Assembly: GCA_002102555.1 (NCBI GenBank)
Contig: MCFL01000062.1
Span: 1-64,000 of the forward strand
DNA: 64,000 nucleotides
Reading direction: 5' to 3'
DNA from: Catenaria anguillulae PL171
Taxonomy: Eukaryota; Blastocladiomycota; Blastocladiomycetes; Blastocladiales; Catenariaceae
In this document: one piece after another, positions 44,832-54,840 of the stretch
Position numbering within the stretch: position 1 is the stretch's first letter
Layout of the letters: every line of letters begins with the position of its first letter
Program-made: the position numbers and the translations under genes
The notes under the pieces: model-generated
The model's database searches: none
What the model was told of the DNA's origin: nothing
What the model saw: only the letters and a program-made list of their open reading frames with translations

Positions 44832-46300
44832 GACGGGACTGCTGTGACGGCGCAAGTGGCAAGTGAAGTGTGCGGACGATGTCGCAAAGCGATAAGGGCA
44901 ACCGGCAACCGGGTTGCCGTCTATGATATGTATCAAGCTGGGCGGGTTCTAATGGCACTGCGGGGGTTGTGAGACACTCCCGGAACGCCGGCAGTGCGTC
45001 TGAGACACCGAGTAGAGTGAGACAGAGTGCTGTGGTGGTAATGTGCACGGCAGAGTGAGACAGATTGCTGGTGGTGGTGGTCCCTGACGATGGCGTTGAC
45101 GGAGCAAAGGCAGGTCGTCAAGGTCGGTCTGCAAGTCGGCTGAGAGGCAATGACGGTCGATTCTTAGTCTAGGGCCGGGCCGGCGTCGTCTCCGGCAACA
45201 GTCGGTTTGCATGGGACAATGTGCATCCAAGGTAGAGAGTGAGGGTTGCTGCCTTTGAATATCGGTGGCCACCCAACCTTGACACAAGGCCGGTGGAAGC
45301 CGCCAATGACAATGGAAAGCGCAGTGTACATGTGGCGCGCGGTACATGATGTGCTTGCGATGCGAGCGGGGATCGACGTCCACGTGGCGAAGGCGAGTGG
45401 CTTTACACTTGCTTTCAAGGCTTCCAGAACATGGCTTGAAACCGTGGAGAGGCTGGTTCAACTTTTCGGCTCGACAGACTTCGCTGGGTGACGCCCGATA
45501 CACGCGACGCACACCATAACTCATCACTGTGCGTCGCGGTCACAGCTTCGATTTCAATCACCAACATGATCATGATCAGCATTGTTGCTGGAAAATGACG
45601 TCATTTTCTTCCAATGGTGATGAAGAACAGTCCACCTGGACACTGAGGCAGCCTAAAGGGTGTGCCTGCGGCAATGACAGGCAAGTGACTGGGATAAAAA
45701 AATGAGGCGTGAGTGATTCGAACACCCAACCTTCTGATCTGGAGTCAGACGCGCTACCGTTGCGCCAACGCCCCTTGTAGTGATTTTTCATTGGATGTGG
45801 TTGCTTATATAGTTCCAACCGCTGAAATGTGGCTCGTGAAAGGAAAATCGCGCCCCGTCACCTTCCCAACCGAAATTGCGAGCGAACACAAATAACAACG
45901 AGATACCAGAGTCGCGCAGTCGATTGAAAGATCTATGCTGATGGAAGTGCGCTGAGTTGCAAACGAGTTCTGGGAATTGTTTTTCAATCATTCAGGTCGT
46001 TTGCATGCATCCGCCACGTTGTACAAGCGAAGATCGGCGAACCCCTAGGTCCCATATCGATCGGCGGCAGCCAAGTCATCACCACGGTCATGATTAATGC
46101 GTGTACTTGAAATGAAGAAAGAATGATTCACGTAGGCCAGCTGTTTTGAAATACGAAAACACTCGAGGAACTGAAATCGCATACTCGCTGCCAACCCAAC
46201 TACGCCTCGGTTATTGCCACATCCAAACACACGATACCGCCGAATCATCACGCATTGCACCGATCACCTCAGCACTCCAACAACACAAACGCGCACCAAC
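44832..46300. other. 1.5-kb intergenic region carrying tRNA-Trp
   Basis: Between the divergent protease and proteasome genes. Apart from the tRNA at 45703-45774, nothing is convincing. A 192-codon minus-strand frame (44949-45527) is Cys/Arg/His-rich with poor codon choice and is not called. Confidence 0.5.
45703..45774 (-). tRNA. trnW-CCA: tRNA-Trp (anticodon CCA)
   Basis: A 72-base cloverleaf on the minus strand. The acceptor arms are GGGGCGT and ACGCCTC (one G-U pair), the anticodon loop is CTCCAGA giving CCA, and the T-loop reads TTCGAAT. A T-run follows the 3' end on that strand, as expected for Pol III termination. No intron. Confidence 0.9.
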
Positions 46301-47355
46301 ATGGCCACCCTCGACCTGTCGTTCCTCAACCCCGCCCCGCACTCTGCCCTGTCGCTCGCGCACTCTGCTGCGTCCTCGCTCGGCGGCCTCCCTTCGTCCG
46401 TGCACTCGTCGGCTGCCCCCGGCACACTTGATCTGTCCTTTGCGGTTGCCGGCGCAACTGGCGATCCGGCCGGATTTGCCCTCGCCAATGTCGGCACTGC
46501 CAAGCCATCCGGTGCGGAGCCCTCGACGGGTGCTGCTGGTGATGGCCCACGCGTCAAGATGGTCCACGGCACGACCACGTTGGCGTTCAAGTACCAGGGC
46601 GGCGTTGTGATTGCCGTGGATTCGCGTGCGTCGGCGGGCGCGTACATTGCGTCACAGTCGGTCAAGAAGGTCATTGAGATCAACCCGTACCTGTTGGGTA
46701 CCATGGCCGGTGGTGCGGCAGATTGCCAGTATTGGCAGCGTGAGCTGGGCAGGCGGTGCCGGTACGCTCTTTATGGCTGCTTTTTTTTTTACGTTGCTAA
46801 GCGACTCGTGCTCTGATGCGGCTCTCGTATCTCGGCGTATGTTTAGCCTGTACGAGCTTCGCAACAAGGAACGCATCTCGGTTGCAGCCGCGTCCAAGTT
46901 GCTCGCCAACATGGTCTACTCGTACAAGGGCATGGGCCTGTCCATGGGCACCATGGTCACGGGCTGGGACAAGCACGGACCCGGCTTGTTTTACGTCGAC
47001 AGCGATGGTCAGCGCCTGACGTCGGACTTGTTCTCGGTTGGGTCCGGTTCCACCTTCGCCTACGGTTCGCGTCCTTTTACTTTTTTTTTGTCGACCTCGT
47101 GCCCACGGCATTGACCCGAACCTGCCTCACTAATCAGGTGTGCTTGATGCCGAATACCGCTGGGACCTGACCCGCGAACAAGCGCTTGCTCTGGGCCAGC
47201 GTGCCATCATGCATGCCACTCACCGCGACGCCTTTTCGGGCGGTGTGTGCAACCTGTACCACATGGGCGAAAACGGCTGGGAGAAAATCTCGTCCAATGA
47301 TGTTTCCGAACTGTACTACCAGTCAAAGACCGAGCCTGTGCCGAGTTTGTTGTAA
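46301..47355 (+). CDS. PRE2: 20S proteasome subunit beta-5 (chymotrypsin-like site)
   Basis: Three exons, 46301-46761, 46847-47064 and 47138-47355, with introns of 85 and 73 bases, give 298 residues. A propeptide of about 90 residues ends at HG, and the mature protein starts at Thr91 in [11 protein letters not shown], the catalytic N-terminal nucleophile. Family blocks follow: [65 protein letters not shown], and HRDAFSGG. The order matches PRE2/PSMB5 throughout. It cleaves after hydrophobic residues inside the core particle. A tRNA-Arg lies about 250 bases downstream on the same strand. Confidence 0.95.
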
Positions 47356-47603
47356 GCCTGACAAGAACCCCAAGGTCGCGTCAATGACTTGCACAGGTGG
47401 TAAACCTCTGGATGGTGGATTGTTGCGTTGGGTCAGTTGTCCGTCATCTTTCTTGAACTTGAATGAATCTCCCCTCATCAGGCATTTTGTTATGTGGAAC
47501 GCTGGCGCACCAGCTCCCTGTTGTCACTCTTCACATTAACGAACCCTACTCCACCCGACACTCTGGCGAGTCCGGTGAAATTCGAATTGGCGAAGAATAA
47601 CAC

Positions 47604-47676
47604 GGTCCCGTGGCCCAGGGGCTAAGGCGCCTGACTACGGATCAGGAGATCGGAGGTTCAAATCCTCCCGGGATCG
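47604..47676 (+). tRNA. trnR-ACG: tRNA-Arg (anticodon ACG)
   Basis: A 73-base cloverleaf: acceptor GGTCCCG with CGGGATC (one G-U pair), anticodon stem CTGAC/ATCAG-type with loop CTACGGA giving ACG, T-arm GGAGG-TTCAAAT-CCTCC, discriminator G, then a TTTT run. No intron. Confidence 0.9.
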
Positions 47677-48003
47677 TTTTCTTTCATTTAACTACGTCTC
47701 TGACCCATTTTTTTGATGGCAAAGTATTTCCCATCGTCTGTGTTGTATTTCTTTCTTTAACTCGAGCAAAGTTGGGTGGGTATCTGTCGAGGTACGCGTG
47801 ATTCTGGGAGCCAGGAGCCAAGATCCAGCAAGCTCGTGTTGCACAGAGGTCGAGTACAGTATTTTTTATGACAGCTCAGACACAGCTCAATTTCTGAATG
47901 CTGGGGCAAGGAAGGTACATTACAGTATCATGGTGTATCCAGGCCTATATTCTTGTCTGCCCGAAACATACAAAGGGCCATCCAAGTCCACACCATCGTT
48001 TCC
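47677..48003. other. Intergenic region downstream of tRNA-Arg
   Basis: About 330 bases between the tRNA and the 3' end of the next minus-strand gene. Nothing recognised. Confidence 0.4.
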
Positions 48004-48879
48004 TCACTGTCTCACGGTCATTTGCGCCGCCGCGGGTGGTGGCGGCGCCAGAATCAGCTCCTCGCTCATTGGCCGCGGAGCTGGTGCCGGCTTCCATCCG
48101 TCAAGGTGGTTGTCGCCTGGCTGTTGATGCAACCTATGCGGCTTGGCCTGCCGGCCTGTTCCATCCGAGTCTTGCTGTTTCTGACGTCCAATGATCCTCA
48201 GTCGAATCGCCATGAAGGCGATGGCCGCAGCATTGAGCACGGCAAACCCGGAAACAATGCCAAGGATAGCCCCAACCCCGAGTCCCGTAGCACACTCGGC
48301 AGACTGACCACCCGCGGCGGCCGTGCCCGTCGGCGCCCCCAGAGACGTTGTGGCTGCCGGAGACAGCTGGTCAGGGCACGCAAACCCAAGCGTCAGAGAT
48401 GCCAAATACGCTCCAGATGCACTCGCCGACCCGCCAACCTCGCTCAGCACACACTCGCGCAATGCCTTGTCGTCGACCTGCCGCCACGACACATTTGCGT
48501 TGCCCTTGACATAGTTGCTGTATCCGACATGATCAATCACTGCGCCGGCACCCACAACCACGTCGCGAATCCCGTTCGCGGCACCGGGTCCGTCGGACGA
48601 GTCGTTGAATGATCCCGAATCCCAGTTGATGGATCCACGTGCGCGCAAGGGATCCGACGAGCAGTGCATCCGAAGACCCTTGACGAATTGGCGGATGGGC
48701 GATGCGGTGCCAGAGTCGGCCGTGCGAATGTCGATGCGCGTGACATAGGACGAATCTGGGCATGAAATTGTCGGCAACTTGGCGTTTGTGGGGTCACCCA
48801 AGGTGATGGATTTGCGGAGCTTGAACGTGGTCGGGTCGCCTATGACAGGCCGAGTGGGCGAGGTGGCCGAAGTCGACAT
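48004..48879 (-). CDS. Single-pass membrane protein with possible jacalin-like beta domain, hypothetical
   Basis: A single exon of 291 residues. Residues 20-180 are beta-rich with alternating hydrophobic positions (SSYVTRIDIRTAD, FVKGLRMHC, GAGAVIDHVGYSNYV) that loosely recall a jacalin-type lectin fold, plus conserved-looking Cys residues. A membrane helix (LGVGAILGIVSGFAVLNAAAIA) near residue 215 is followed by a basic, Pro-rich tail. No signal peptide is visible at ATG 48879, which is odd for this layout; a short upstream frame (ATG near 48967, 24 codons) ends just before it and could be a uORF. The lectin idea is weak; the gene itself is likely. Confidence 0.6.
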   Translation of the reverse strand: MSTSATSPTRPVIGDPTTFKLRKSITLGDPTNAKLPTISCPDSSYVTRIDIRTADSGTASPIRQFVKGLRMHCSSDPLRARGSINWDSGSFNDSSDGPGAANGIRDVVVGAGAVIDHVGYSNYVKGNANVSWRQVDDKALRECVLSEVGGSASASGAYLASLTLGFACPDQLSPAATTSLGAPTGTAAAGGQSAECATGLGVGAILGIVSGFAVLNAAAIAFMAIRLRIIGRQKQQDSDGTGRQAKPHRLHQQPGDNHLDGWKPAPAPRPMSEELILAPPPPAAAQMTVRQ

Positions 48880-49509
48880 GGAGTTGAGGTTTCCTACTTG
48901 CTGCTGGTCGAGGAAGGGCGGTTGACGATTGTGTTAGTGAGGCGGCGGCCGAGTCCGCGAGAGTTCATGGCGGGAATACTTGGCGGAGAGGCTCGGTCTG
49001 GACTCCCCGTATTTATATTCGTGTCACAGGCTGCTGGTTCTCGGCGTTGACAGGTGCATGTCGGGTTACGTATGTACGCCACATGCATTCATGCGAGTTT
49101 TTTTCCAGGTGAAACGGGCCGTGGCGGTTGTTTTCAGGGTTCGTGGACTGTTTTCGGCCAAAAAGGTACATATACCCACTCGGTTCTCTCGTGCAAGCCG
49201 TCGTCATGCTGACGGTATTCAGATGTCGGGGCAAGATGTTATGCTGTCGCGGCCATTGGATGAATTGGTAATGCGAACATGGCAGACGCGACTTGCCATC
49301 TTCTCCTGACCCTCACGTCCTAGGAAAATAATAATGGACCAGGGCGAACAATGCTGAGCATGGTCGAGCCACATTCATTGTAGAACCGGAGAGGAAAGAG
49401 GAAACACACACAAAACTGCGCAGGACACGTGAGCGCACAAATGCGCATGGGCACAAGCCTGGCTCGAGGAATTAGAAATCTATGTCACAAACTGCTGCAA
49501 GCTGTGCAG
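48880..49509. other. Promoter region with a TATA-like element on the minus strand
   Basis: Upstream of the 48879 gene. On the minus strand ATATAAAT at about 49010-49018 lies roughly 130 bases before the start codon. The rest of the gap holds no convincing gene. Confidence 0.35.
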
Positions 49510-51381
49510 CTAAACAACCACCCTGGCCTTGACCACCACGACGCCTCTGTCCTGGTCCACCCATCCCGGAAACACAACCGCCCTGACGACCCTGGCCACT
49601 TGCACCCCACTCTCGCTCTCACGTTCAAAGTACACGCTGGCCACCTCGTCTCTCCACTCTGCCCCTACCTCTGGCCACGCCAGCTTGAACCCAGGATACA
49701 CCTTCCCAGTCCTCACCAACACATTGCGCATGGCATCCGCCAACTCGCCCACGCTCGCGTTGGCCGGCACATGCTCATGGCCCCTGAGCACCTGCCACAC
49801 GTGCACCATGACGGCCGCCATGTACTCTGCGCGGCACGCGCGCACCCGGGCTACGGGAACGTTGGTGGGCAGCTCCGTGCGCGCATGCGTTGTGGCCGAG
49901 TGTTCCAGAGACAGGAACTGCGCGTTCCAAGCGTCCGTCAGCGATTGCAGGGACACGTCACGGTCCATGGATGAGGGGCTTGTGGGTACTGCGGTGGATG
50001 TGGGTGCACGTGGGAGTGGGTGCAGCGTGACGTTGGGAAACACGTGCGCCGGCATTTTCACGAGCGTCGTCGCGGTCTGTGGGGATGCGGGCACTGGCGA
50101 CATTTCAGTGTGGCTGACAGAGGAGGCGGGCATGCACGTGACTGACGCCCGACGCAAGCGCATGGGCGATTGCGAGTCGGAAAGCTGACGCGAGAAGCGC
50201 GCTTGTCTGCGCCTGTAGATGACGGCTGCAGCCGCGAGCTGTGGCAAAGCTAATGTGAGTGTTGAGTTGAGGGGACAGGGGAAGAAGGGAGATGTACGTA
50301 CGAAAGCAATCCCAATGATGGGGACAACAATCAGAGCGGTCAAGGCCATCGTGCTCATTCCCTTGCCCGTTGCCTCGTCCGCAATAGCACCTCTACCTGA
50401 TCCGGATGGATTTTCGCCATTGGATCCCACCCCACCTGATCCAAGGCCGGTCTCGGCACCAAGTACACCCTCATTTAACAGGGCAGGCACCACGACCTTA
50501 TCTGTTCTGGACTTGTTCTCACCCTTGCACGTAATAGTAAACGGAACTAGGCGGCTGACCTTGTCTGCACCAAAGCACGTCATGTTCATTGGAAACTGGA
50601 ACCACGAGCAAAACTGCTCTTCTTCCGCCTCAATGCACCCGTGCAAATGCCATTGACGAGAATCGGGTATGAAGGTTGTATTGACCATGGGTTTGCCTGG
50701 TGGGCACGTGGCACACTCCTTGTGGAACATGTCGGTCGAGACTTGTGGTACCAGCGGTGGGCCGTCGGGAAAAGTGCAGACGGGCGATGAAGCAAGCGTT
50801 GTTCCGGGCGGTGGATCAAAGCGGACGTGACGGTAGGAAAAGGGCGGCGGTGAGGGTGCTTCGGGCTGGTTACTAGTAGCGTAGTGGGTCCAAGCCAGTG
50901 TGAATCCTGGCTTGAGCGAAGGCTCCTGAGATTGTCTGGCAGGACACCACCAGTCGACGTGCCCGTTGGCGGATGAGTTGCCATTGCGACGGACGGGCGT
51001 GAGTTGAGTGATGCATCCGGTGAGCTTGAAGGACGTGCGTGCCGTGACTTCTTGGTTCCAGGGCAGCTTGGCGTTGGCTTGGATCGCGACCGACAGCAGC
51101 GAGTCGACGGCGGCGACCTGGCCGTTGGTGAGCCGTGAGGGCGTGACGGGCGTGACGGGCGGGAGCGGGCAGTGTGGTTGCTGCTGTGGCGGAACCCCTG
51201 CGCCCGCACCGGGACCACCTGGGCCGAGGTTTTCTCCGCTGCCACTACTACCTCCGGCGCCGTTGTCGGGCGTCGCGGAAGTGGTAGGCAGCGGCGATGA
51301 CGATGCGAGGGTGGAGGCGGGTGGCGCCGGCGCCGACGATGGCGGGACCACCGAAGACGAGGGCAAAGGGGACGATGACAT
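49510..51381 (-). CDS. Single-pass membrane protein with Cys-containing ectodomain, hypothetical
   Basis: Two exons, 51381-50302 and 50238-49510, with an in-frame 63-base intron (GTACGT...CACAG) that interrupts the membrane helix; the spliced product is 602 residues. Residues 1-70 are Ser/Pro/Gly-rich; 75-320 form a Cys-containing ectodomain (CPLPPVTPVTPS, GCITQLTPVRR, VDWWCPARQSQEPSL, CATCPPGKPMVN, NMTCFG). The helix LIVVPIIGIAFLAAAAVIY is followed by RRRQARF and a 240-residue cytosolic part with a helical C-terminal domain (EYMAAVMVHVWQVLRG). No signal peptide is seen, so a 5' exon may be missing. No family recognised. It shares strand and general layout with the 48004 gene. Confidence 0.65.
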   Translation of the reverse strand: MSSSPLPSSSVVPPSSAPAPPASTLASSSPLPTTSATPDNGAGGSSGSGENLGPGGPGAGAGVPPQQQPHCPLPPVTPVTPSRLTNGQVAAVDSLLSVAIQANAKLPWNQEVTARTSFKLTGCITQLTPVRRNGNSSANGHVDWWCPARQSQEPSLKPGFTLAWTHYATSNQPEAPSPPPFSYRHVRFDPPPGTTLASSPVCTFPDGPPLVPQVSTDMFHKECATCPPGKPMVNTTFIPDSRQWHLHGCIEAEEEQFCSWFQFPMNMTCFGADKVSRLVPFTITCKGENKSRTDKVVVPALLNEGVLGAETGLGSGGVGSNGENPSGSGRGAIADEATGKGMSTMALTALIVVPIIGIAFVRTSPFFPCPLNSTLTLALPQLAAAAVIYRRRQARFSRQLSDSQSPMRLRRASVTCMPASSVSHTEMSPVPASPQTATTLVKMPAHVFPNVTLHPLPRAPTSTAVPTSPSSMDRDVSLQSLTDAWNAQFLSLEHSATTHARTELPTNVPVARVRACRAEYMAAVMVHVWQVLRGHEHVPANASVGELADAMRNVLVRTGKVYPGFKLAWPEVGAEWRDEVASVYFERESESGVQVARVVRAVVFPGWVDQDRGVVVVKARVVV

Positions 51382-51744
51382 TACTGTGACGTCGACGTTA
51401 TGGCGGATGTGCTGTCAGGAACAACATGTACAGAGGGAGAGACGGCCGAGGTTCGCCGCCCGCCGCCCAGCCCGCCCGCCGCCACCGCGCCACCGACGTC
51501 GCCGCCAGTCGGTCATGCGCGTGGGCCACTCTTGCACGCTGTAGGTTGATCTGAAACACGGGAAAACACGCGAAAAATCACGGAAAACACCAAAGGATCC
51601 CTTCGATCAATGATCGCAAACCTTCCACTCATCAACATCAACGCCAAGTTTGAACTTTGAACGCCCATCGCCATCAGGCATCAACCACCCCACTTTGCCT
51701 CCGCGCCCATGCACATGCACTTGCGACTCCTATCAACCACAACC
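51382..51744. other. Divergent promoter region upstream of the UMP-CMP kinase
   Basis: Very GC-rich (GGC/CGG runs at 51455-51500). A short frame could add a 5' exon to the minus-strand gene, but no signal peptide was found. A second in-frame ATG for the kinase lies at 51709. Confidence 0.4.
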
Positions 51745-52711
51745 ATGTTCCGCGCCGCCTTCTCCCGTTCCACCACCGACACCCTGCGCCGGCAGGCCAC
51801 CTCTTCGGCCTCGGCCTCACGCTCGAGCCTGCGCCGCGCCCTGTCGACGCCCGCGGGCGAGCAAGGCGCACCCAAGCCCTCGTCCAACGCCGGCCTTTGG
51901 GTTGCCCTTGCCGCGACTGCTGCTGGCGGTGCGGGCTACTACTATGCCACGCGCGAGCACCCTTCGGAAACTCTTGCCAAGCTCAAGGCCAAGAACAAGG
52001 CTACCGAGGAGTCGCCAGTCACTGCCTCCTTGCGCCCGTTGCCCGCCAACTCGCCCTTCAAGGTCAAGCCCACCGTCATCTTTGTTCTTGGCGGGCCCGG
52101 CGCTGGCAAGGGCACGCAATGCGCGCGCTTGGTTGCCGACTACGACTTTGTGCACTTGTCTGCGGGCGACTTGTTGCGCGAAGAACGCAACCGGGCCGGG
52201 TCCGAGGTGGGCGAGCTCATCAACACGTACATCAAGGAGGGCAAGATTGTGCCCATGGAAATCACCATTGGGTTGTTGCGTGATGCCATGGTGCGCAGCG
52301 GCAAGGACAGGTTCTTGATTGATGGGTTCCCGCGCAAGATGGACCAGGCAGAGGCGTTTGAGGACACGGTGGCTGGCGCAGATTTCATCTTATACTTTGA
52401 GTGCCCCGAAAAGGAGATGGAGAGGCGGTTGTTGAAGCGTGGGGAGACGAGCGGCCGGTCCGTTCCTCTGTTTTCTCGATCCTTGTCGAGCATCCTCACT
52501 CATTCTTTTTTTCTTCAATCTCAACAGCGTGGATGACAACATTGAGTCGATTCGCAAGCGCTTTGTCACGTTCCGCGACACCTCCTTCCCCGTCATTGAC
52601 AAGTACCGTTCCTTGGGCAAGGTGCACGAGGTGTCGTGCTTGGACACGCCAGACAAGGTGTATTCCCAAGTCAGGGCCATCTTTGACAAGATGTTTGCAA
52701 AGTCGGCCTAA
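51745..52711 (+). CDS. URA6: UMP-CMP kinase with N-terminal mitochondrial-type extension and membrane helix
   Basis: Two exons, 51745-52457 and 52528-52711 (70-base intron starting GTCCGT), give 298 residues. The core from about residue 110 is a classic adenylate-kinase-fold NMP kinase: P-loop [53 protein letters not shown], and [11 protein letters not shown], closest to yeast Ura6. It makes UDP and CDP from UMP and CMP using ATP. The first 75 residues are Arg/Ser-rich like a presequence ([16 protein letters not shown]) and include a helix ([18 protein letters not shown]), suggesting a mitochondrial, perhaps membrane-tethered, form. ATG 51709 in the same frame is an alternative start. Confidence 0.92.
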
Positions 52712-52944
52712 GGTTTTAGGTTGGCACATGTTCCCTAGACGAGATACTTAACGAGCGTTTCGTTGGGAGGTACATGATGGGAAGTATGGCGATGACTACA
52801 TATTTAGCTCTTATCATGAACACTTTGATTCTGACTTTCAGACTCTTGACTCTTGAGTTTGTGTACTACGAACCACAAGGGGAAATGTGATAACTTCCCG
52901 TCGTCGGCCCTCACTAATCGTCTCAGTCAAATGCAACTTTCAAA

Positions 52945-53757
52945 ATGACAACCAGCTACTCTGTCGCCAGTGCCCGCAAACTGTACCCGTCGCACATCCC
53001 GACCCAAGCCTGGGAAAAGGCGTTTCTGACGGTGGCCTGCTCGCTCAAGGCCATCCACGATCCGCTTCGTGCTGGTACCTACCTACACCCGCTTGCCATT
53101 GACATGATGATGAATGACCTGACCCGACTCTTGTAAAATGTAATAGATATGGTCGCAGCCGTCGGCGAAACCCTCGGCCCGCCTGCCCTTGGCCGCATGC
53201 GCCTGCAACTTCTCGCGACCCCAACGGGTCGGCGCATCCTGCGTGACCGTCCACTCATCTCGTCACAAACCTTATCGCCCACGTACTTGTCGTCTCTGTC
53301 GCCGTCGACCTTTGGCGGCGCCTACTACCACCACTTTATGCACCCGCACGGGTACTTGCCCGAATCGCGAGCGCCCGTGCGATTTGTCGACGATGGCGAG
53401 CTGGCTTACATCATGTTGCGATACCGCCAAGTGCACGATTTCTGGCACGCGCTAACGGGATTACCGCCAACGGTTGAGGGCGAGCTCGCACTTAAAGTGT
53501 TTGAGTATGTGCAAACGGGTTTGCCCATGACCTTGTTGGCGGGACTCGTGGCGCCAGTGCAGTTGGGCAGGAGGCAGCAAAAGAGGTTGTATGGCGAGCT
53601 GGTGCCCTGGGCCATTCGGGCGGGCATCAAGGCAAAGCCGTTGATGGGGGTGTACTATGAGGAGTGGTTGGAGAGGGATTTGAACGAGATGCGCCGGGAG
53701 TTGCGGATCGAGGTGGCGCCCGAGATTGAGGATTCGACATTGACCAATGCCAAGTGA
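52945..53757 (+). CDS. COQ4: Ubiquinone biosynthesis protein COQ4
   Basis: Two exons, 52945-53074 and 53147-53757 (72-base phase-1 intron), give 246 residues. Diagnostic blocks are DMVAAVGETLG, ATPTGRRILRDRP, and the metal-binding VHDFWHALTGLPPTVEGE (HDxxH followed by E). COQ4 is a matrix-side inner-membrane protein that organises the CoQ synthome and acts in C1 decarboxylation/hydroxylation of the ring. The N-terminus is short (about 15 residues before the conserved region), so import may use a weak presequence. Confidence 0.93.
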
Positions 53758-53845
53758 AGAAGAAAAAAAAATTTGATTGGCAGAGTTGTGTCAAGATTTA
53801 TAGTTATAAGTTTGTGATCTACTAAACAAGAAAAGACAATTCAAC

Positions 53846-54474
53846 CTAAGCCTTGACCTCACCGTCGGTCGTGGTTGTTGTCACCTCAGCAGCAGCGGCA
53901 ACTGGTGATGGAGAAGCAGCAGCAGCAGCAGCAGCACCCTTTTTGCGGTGCTTGAGGTTGCGCTGAATGACCTGGCCCTTTGCTTGCTGGATAAACGAGT
54001 AGGGCGAAGTGGCGGGTTGTGCGTGGTGGACGAGTTCCCACTTGTCGCGGTAGCCGTTGGGAATGAGCTTTGGGATGGCGCGCGAAGTGTGGTCGACGAG
54101 GTGGCCGTCGTAGTACTTGTAGGCATAGACCTCGCCCTTTGTTGGGTTAGACTGAGTGTTGGGAGTCGCAAGTGAGACACAAACTCGATCGAGAAGGAAA
54201 GGAAAAAAACAAGGGCGTATCATACGGGATCGATCTTTGAGGAGACAATCTTGTAAAAGGAGGCGGGCGGGTAGTTGCGGTCGGCGTACTTTGTGGGGCG
54301 GACAATGGCGCCGACGCCGTTGAGGGGCTGGCGGACGAGCAGGTCGTAGAGGTTGCGGGGCTGGGCAAAGCCCGGCTTGGTGACGGGCAGGCGCAGGGCA
54401 GCGAGGGCCTTTTGGATGGCCAGCTGGGCGTTGGAGGTGGCGGCGGAGGAAGACATGTTGTGCATTGGTTTCAT
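53846..54474 (-). CDS. MRPS34: Probable mitochondrial small-subunit ribosomal protein mS34
   Basis: Two exons, 54474-54226 and 54151-53846 (74-base intron), give 184 residues. The core (RNLYDLLVRQPLNGVGAIVRP, then YPPASFYKIVSSKIDP and GEVYAYKYYDG) resembles mS34 of the mitoribosome, which begins with an NLF-xL-LxLxxxGxG pattern. The C-terminal 40 residues are basic and then Ala/Thr-rich. ATG 54474 is the first of three closely spaced starts (54474, 54465, 54456). The assignment rests on a short motif, so it is moderate. Confidence 0.6.
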
Positions 54475-54840
54475 GGATTCATGGAGTCGGGTTTAGGTTT
54501 GTGTGAGTGAGTGAGAGCGTATTGAAGATTGAAAAGCCGCACTGGTTCTTTGGGAGGTGGATCGACGGCCCTTGCGTTGTACCTAGGTGTGGTCATTGCA
54601 GATCGTTTTTGGCATGACGACGATGACGGCCGACGGAACGGATCGGGCCGTATTATGTATGGCATTTGTCATGTATGTATGTGGTCGTGGTCATGGAGCG
54701 TGCTCTGTATTGAGTGAGTGAATGACTTGGTTGTACTCAGTGAATTAATAGTATTACTCGATGCATCTTCACCTCTCCCTTTGACATTCTTCATTCCCCC
54801 CGTCTCATTCATTCATTCATTCTAAGTCAAAAAGTCAGTC
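54475..54840. other. Divergent promoter region between mS34 and the m-AAA protease
   Basis: About 365 bases between two mitochondrial genes facing away from each other. A short ATTC repeat (about 54808-54822) is the only marked feature. Confidence 0.4.

Noticed and set aside
44949-45527. 192-codon minus-strand frame in the tRNA-Trp region
   Set aside because: Cys/Arg/His-rich, poor codon choice, no conserved motif; looks like chance.
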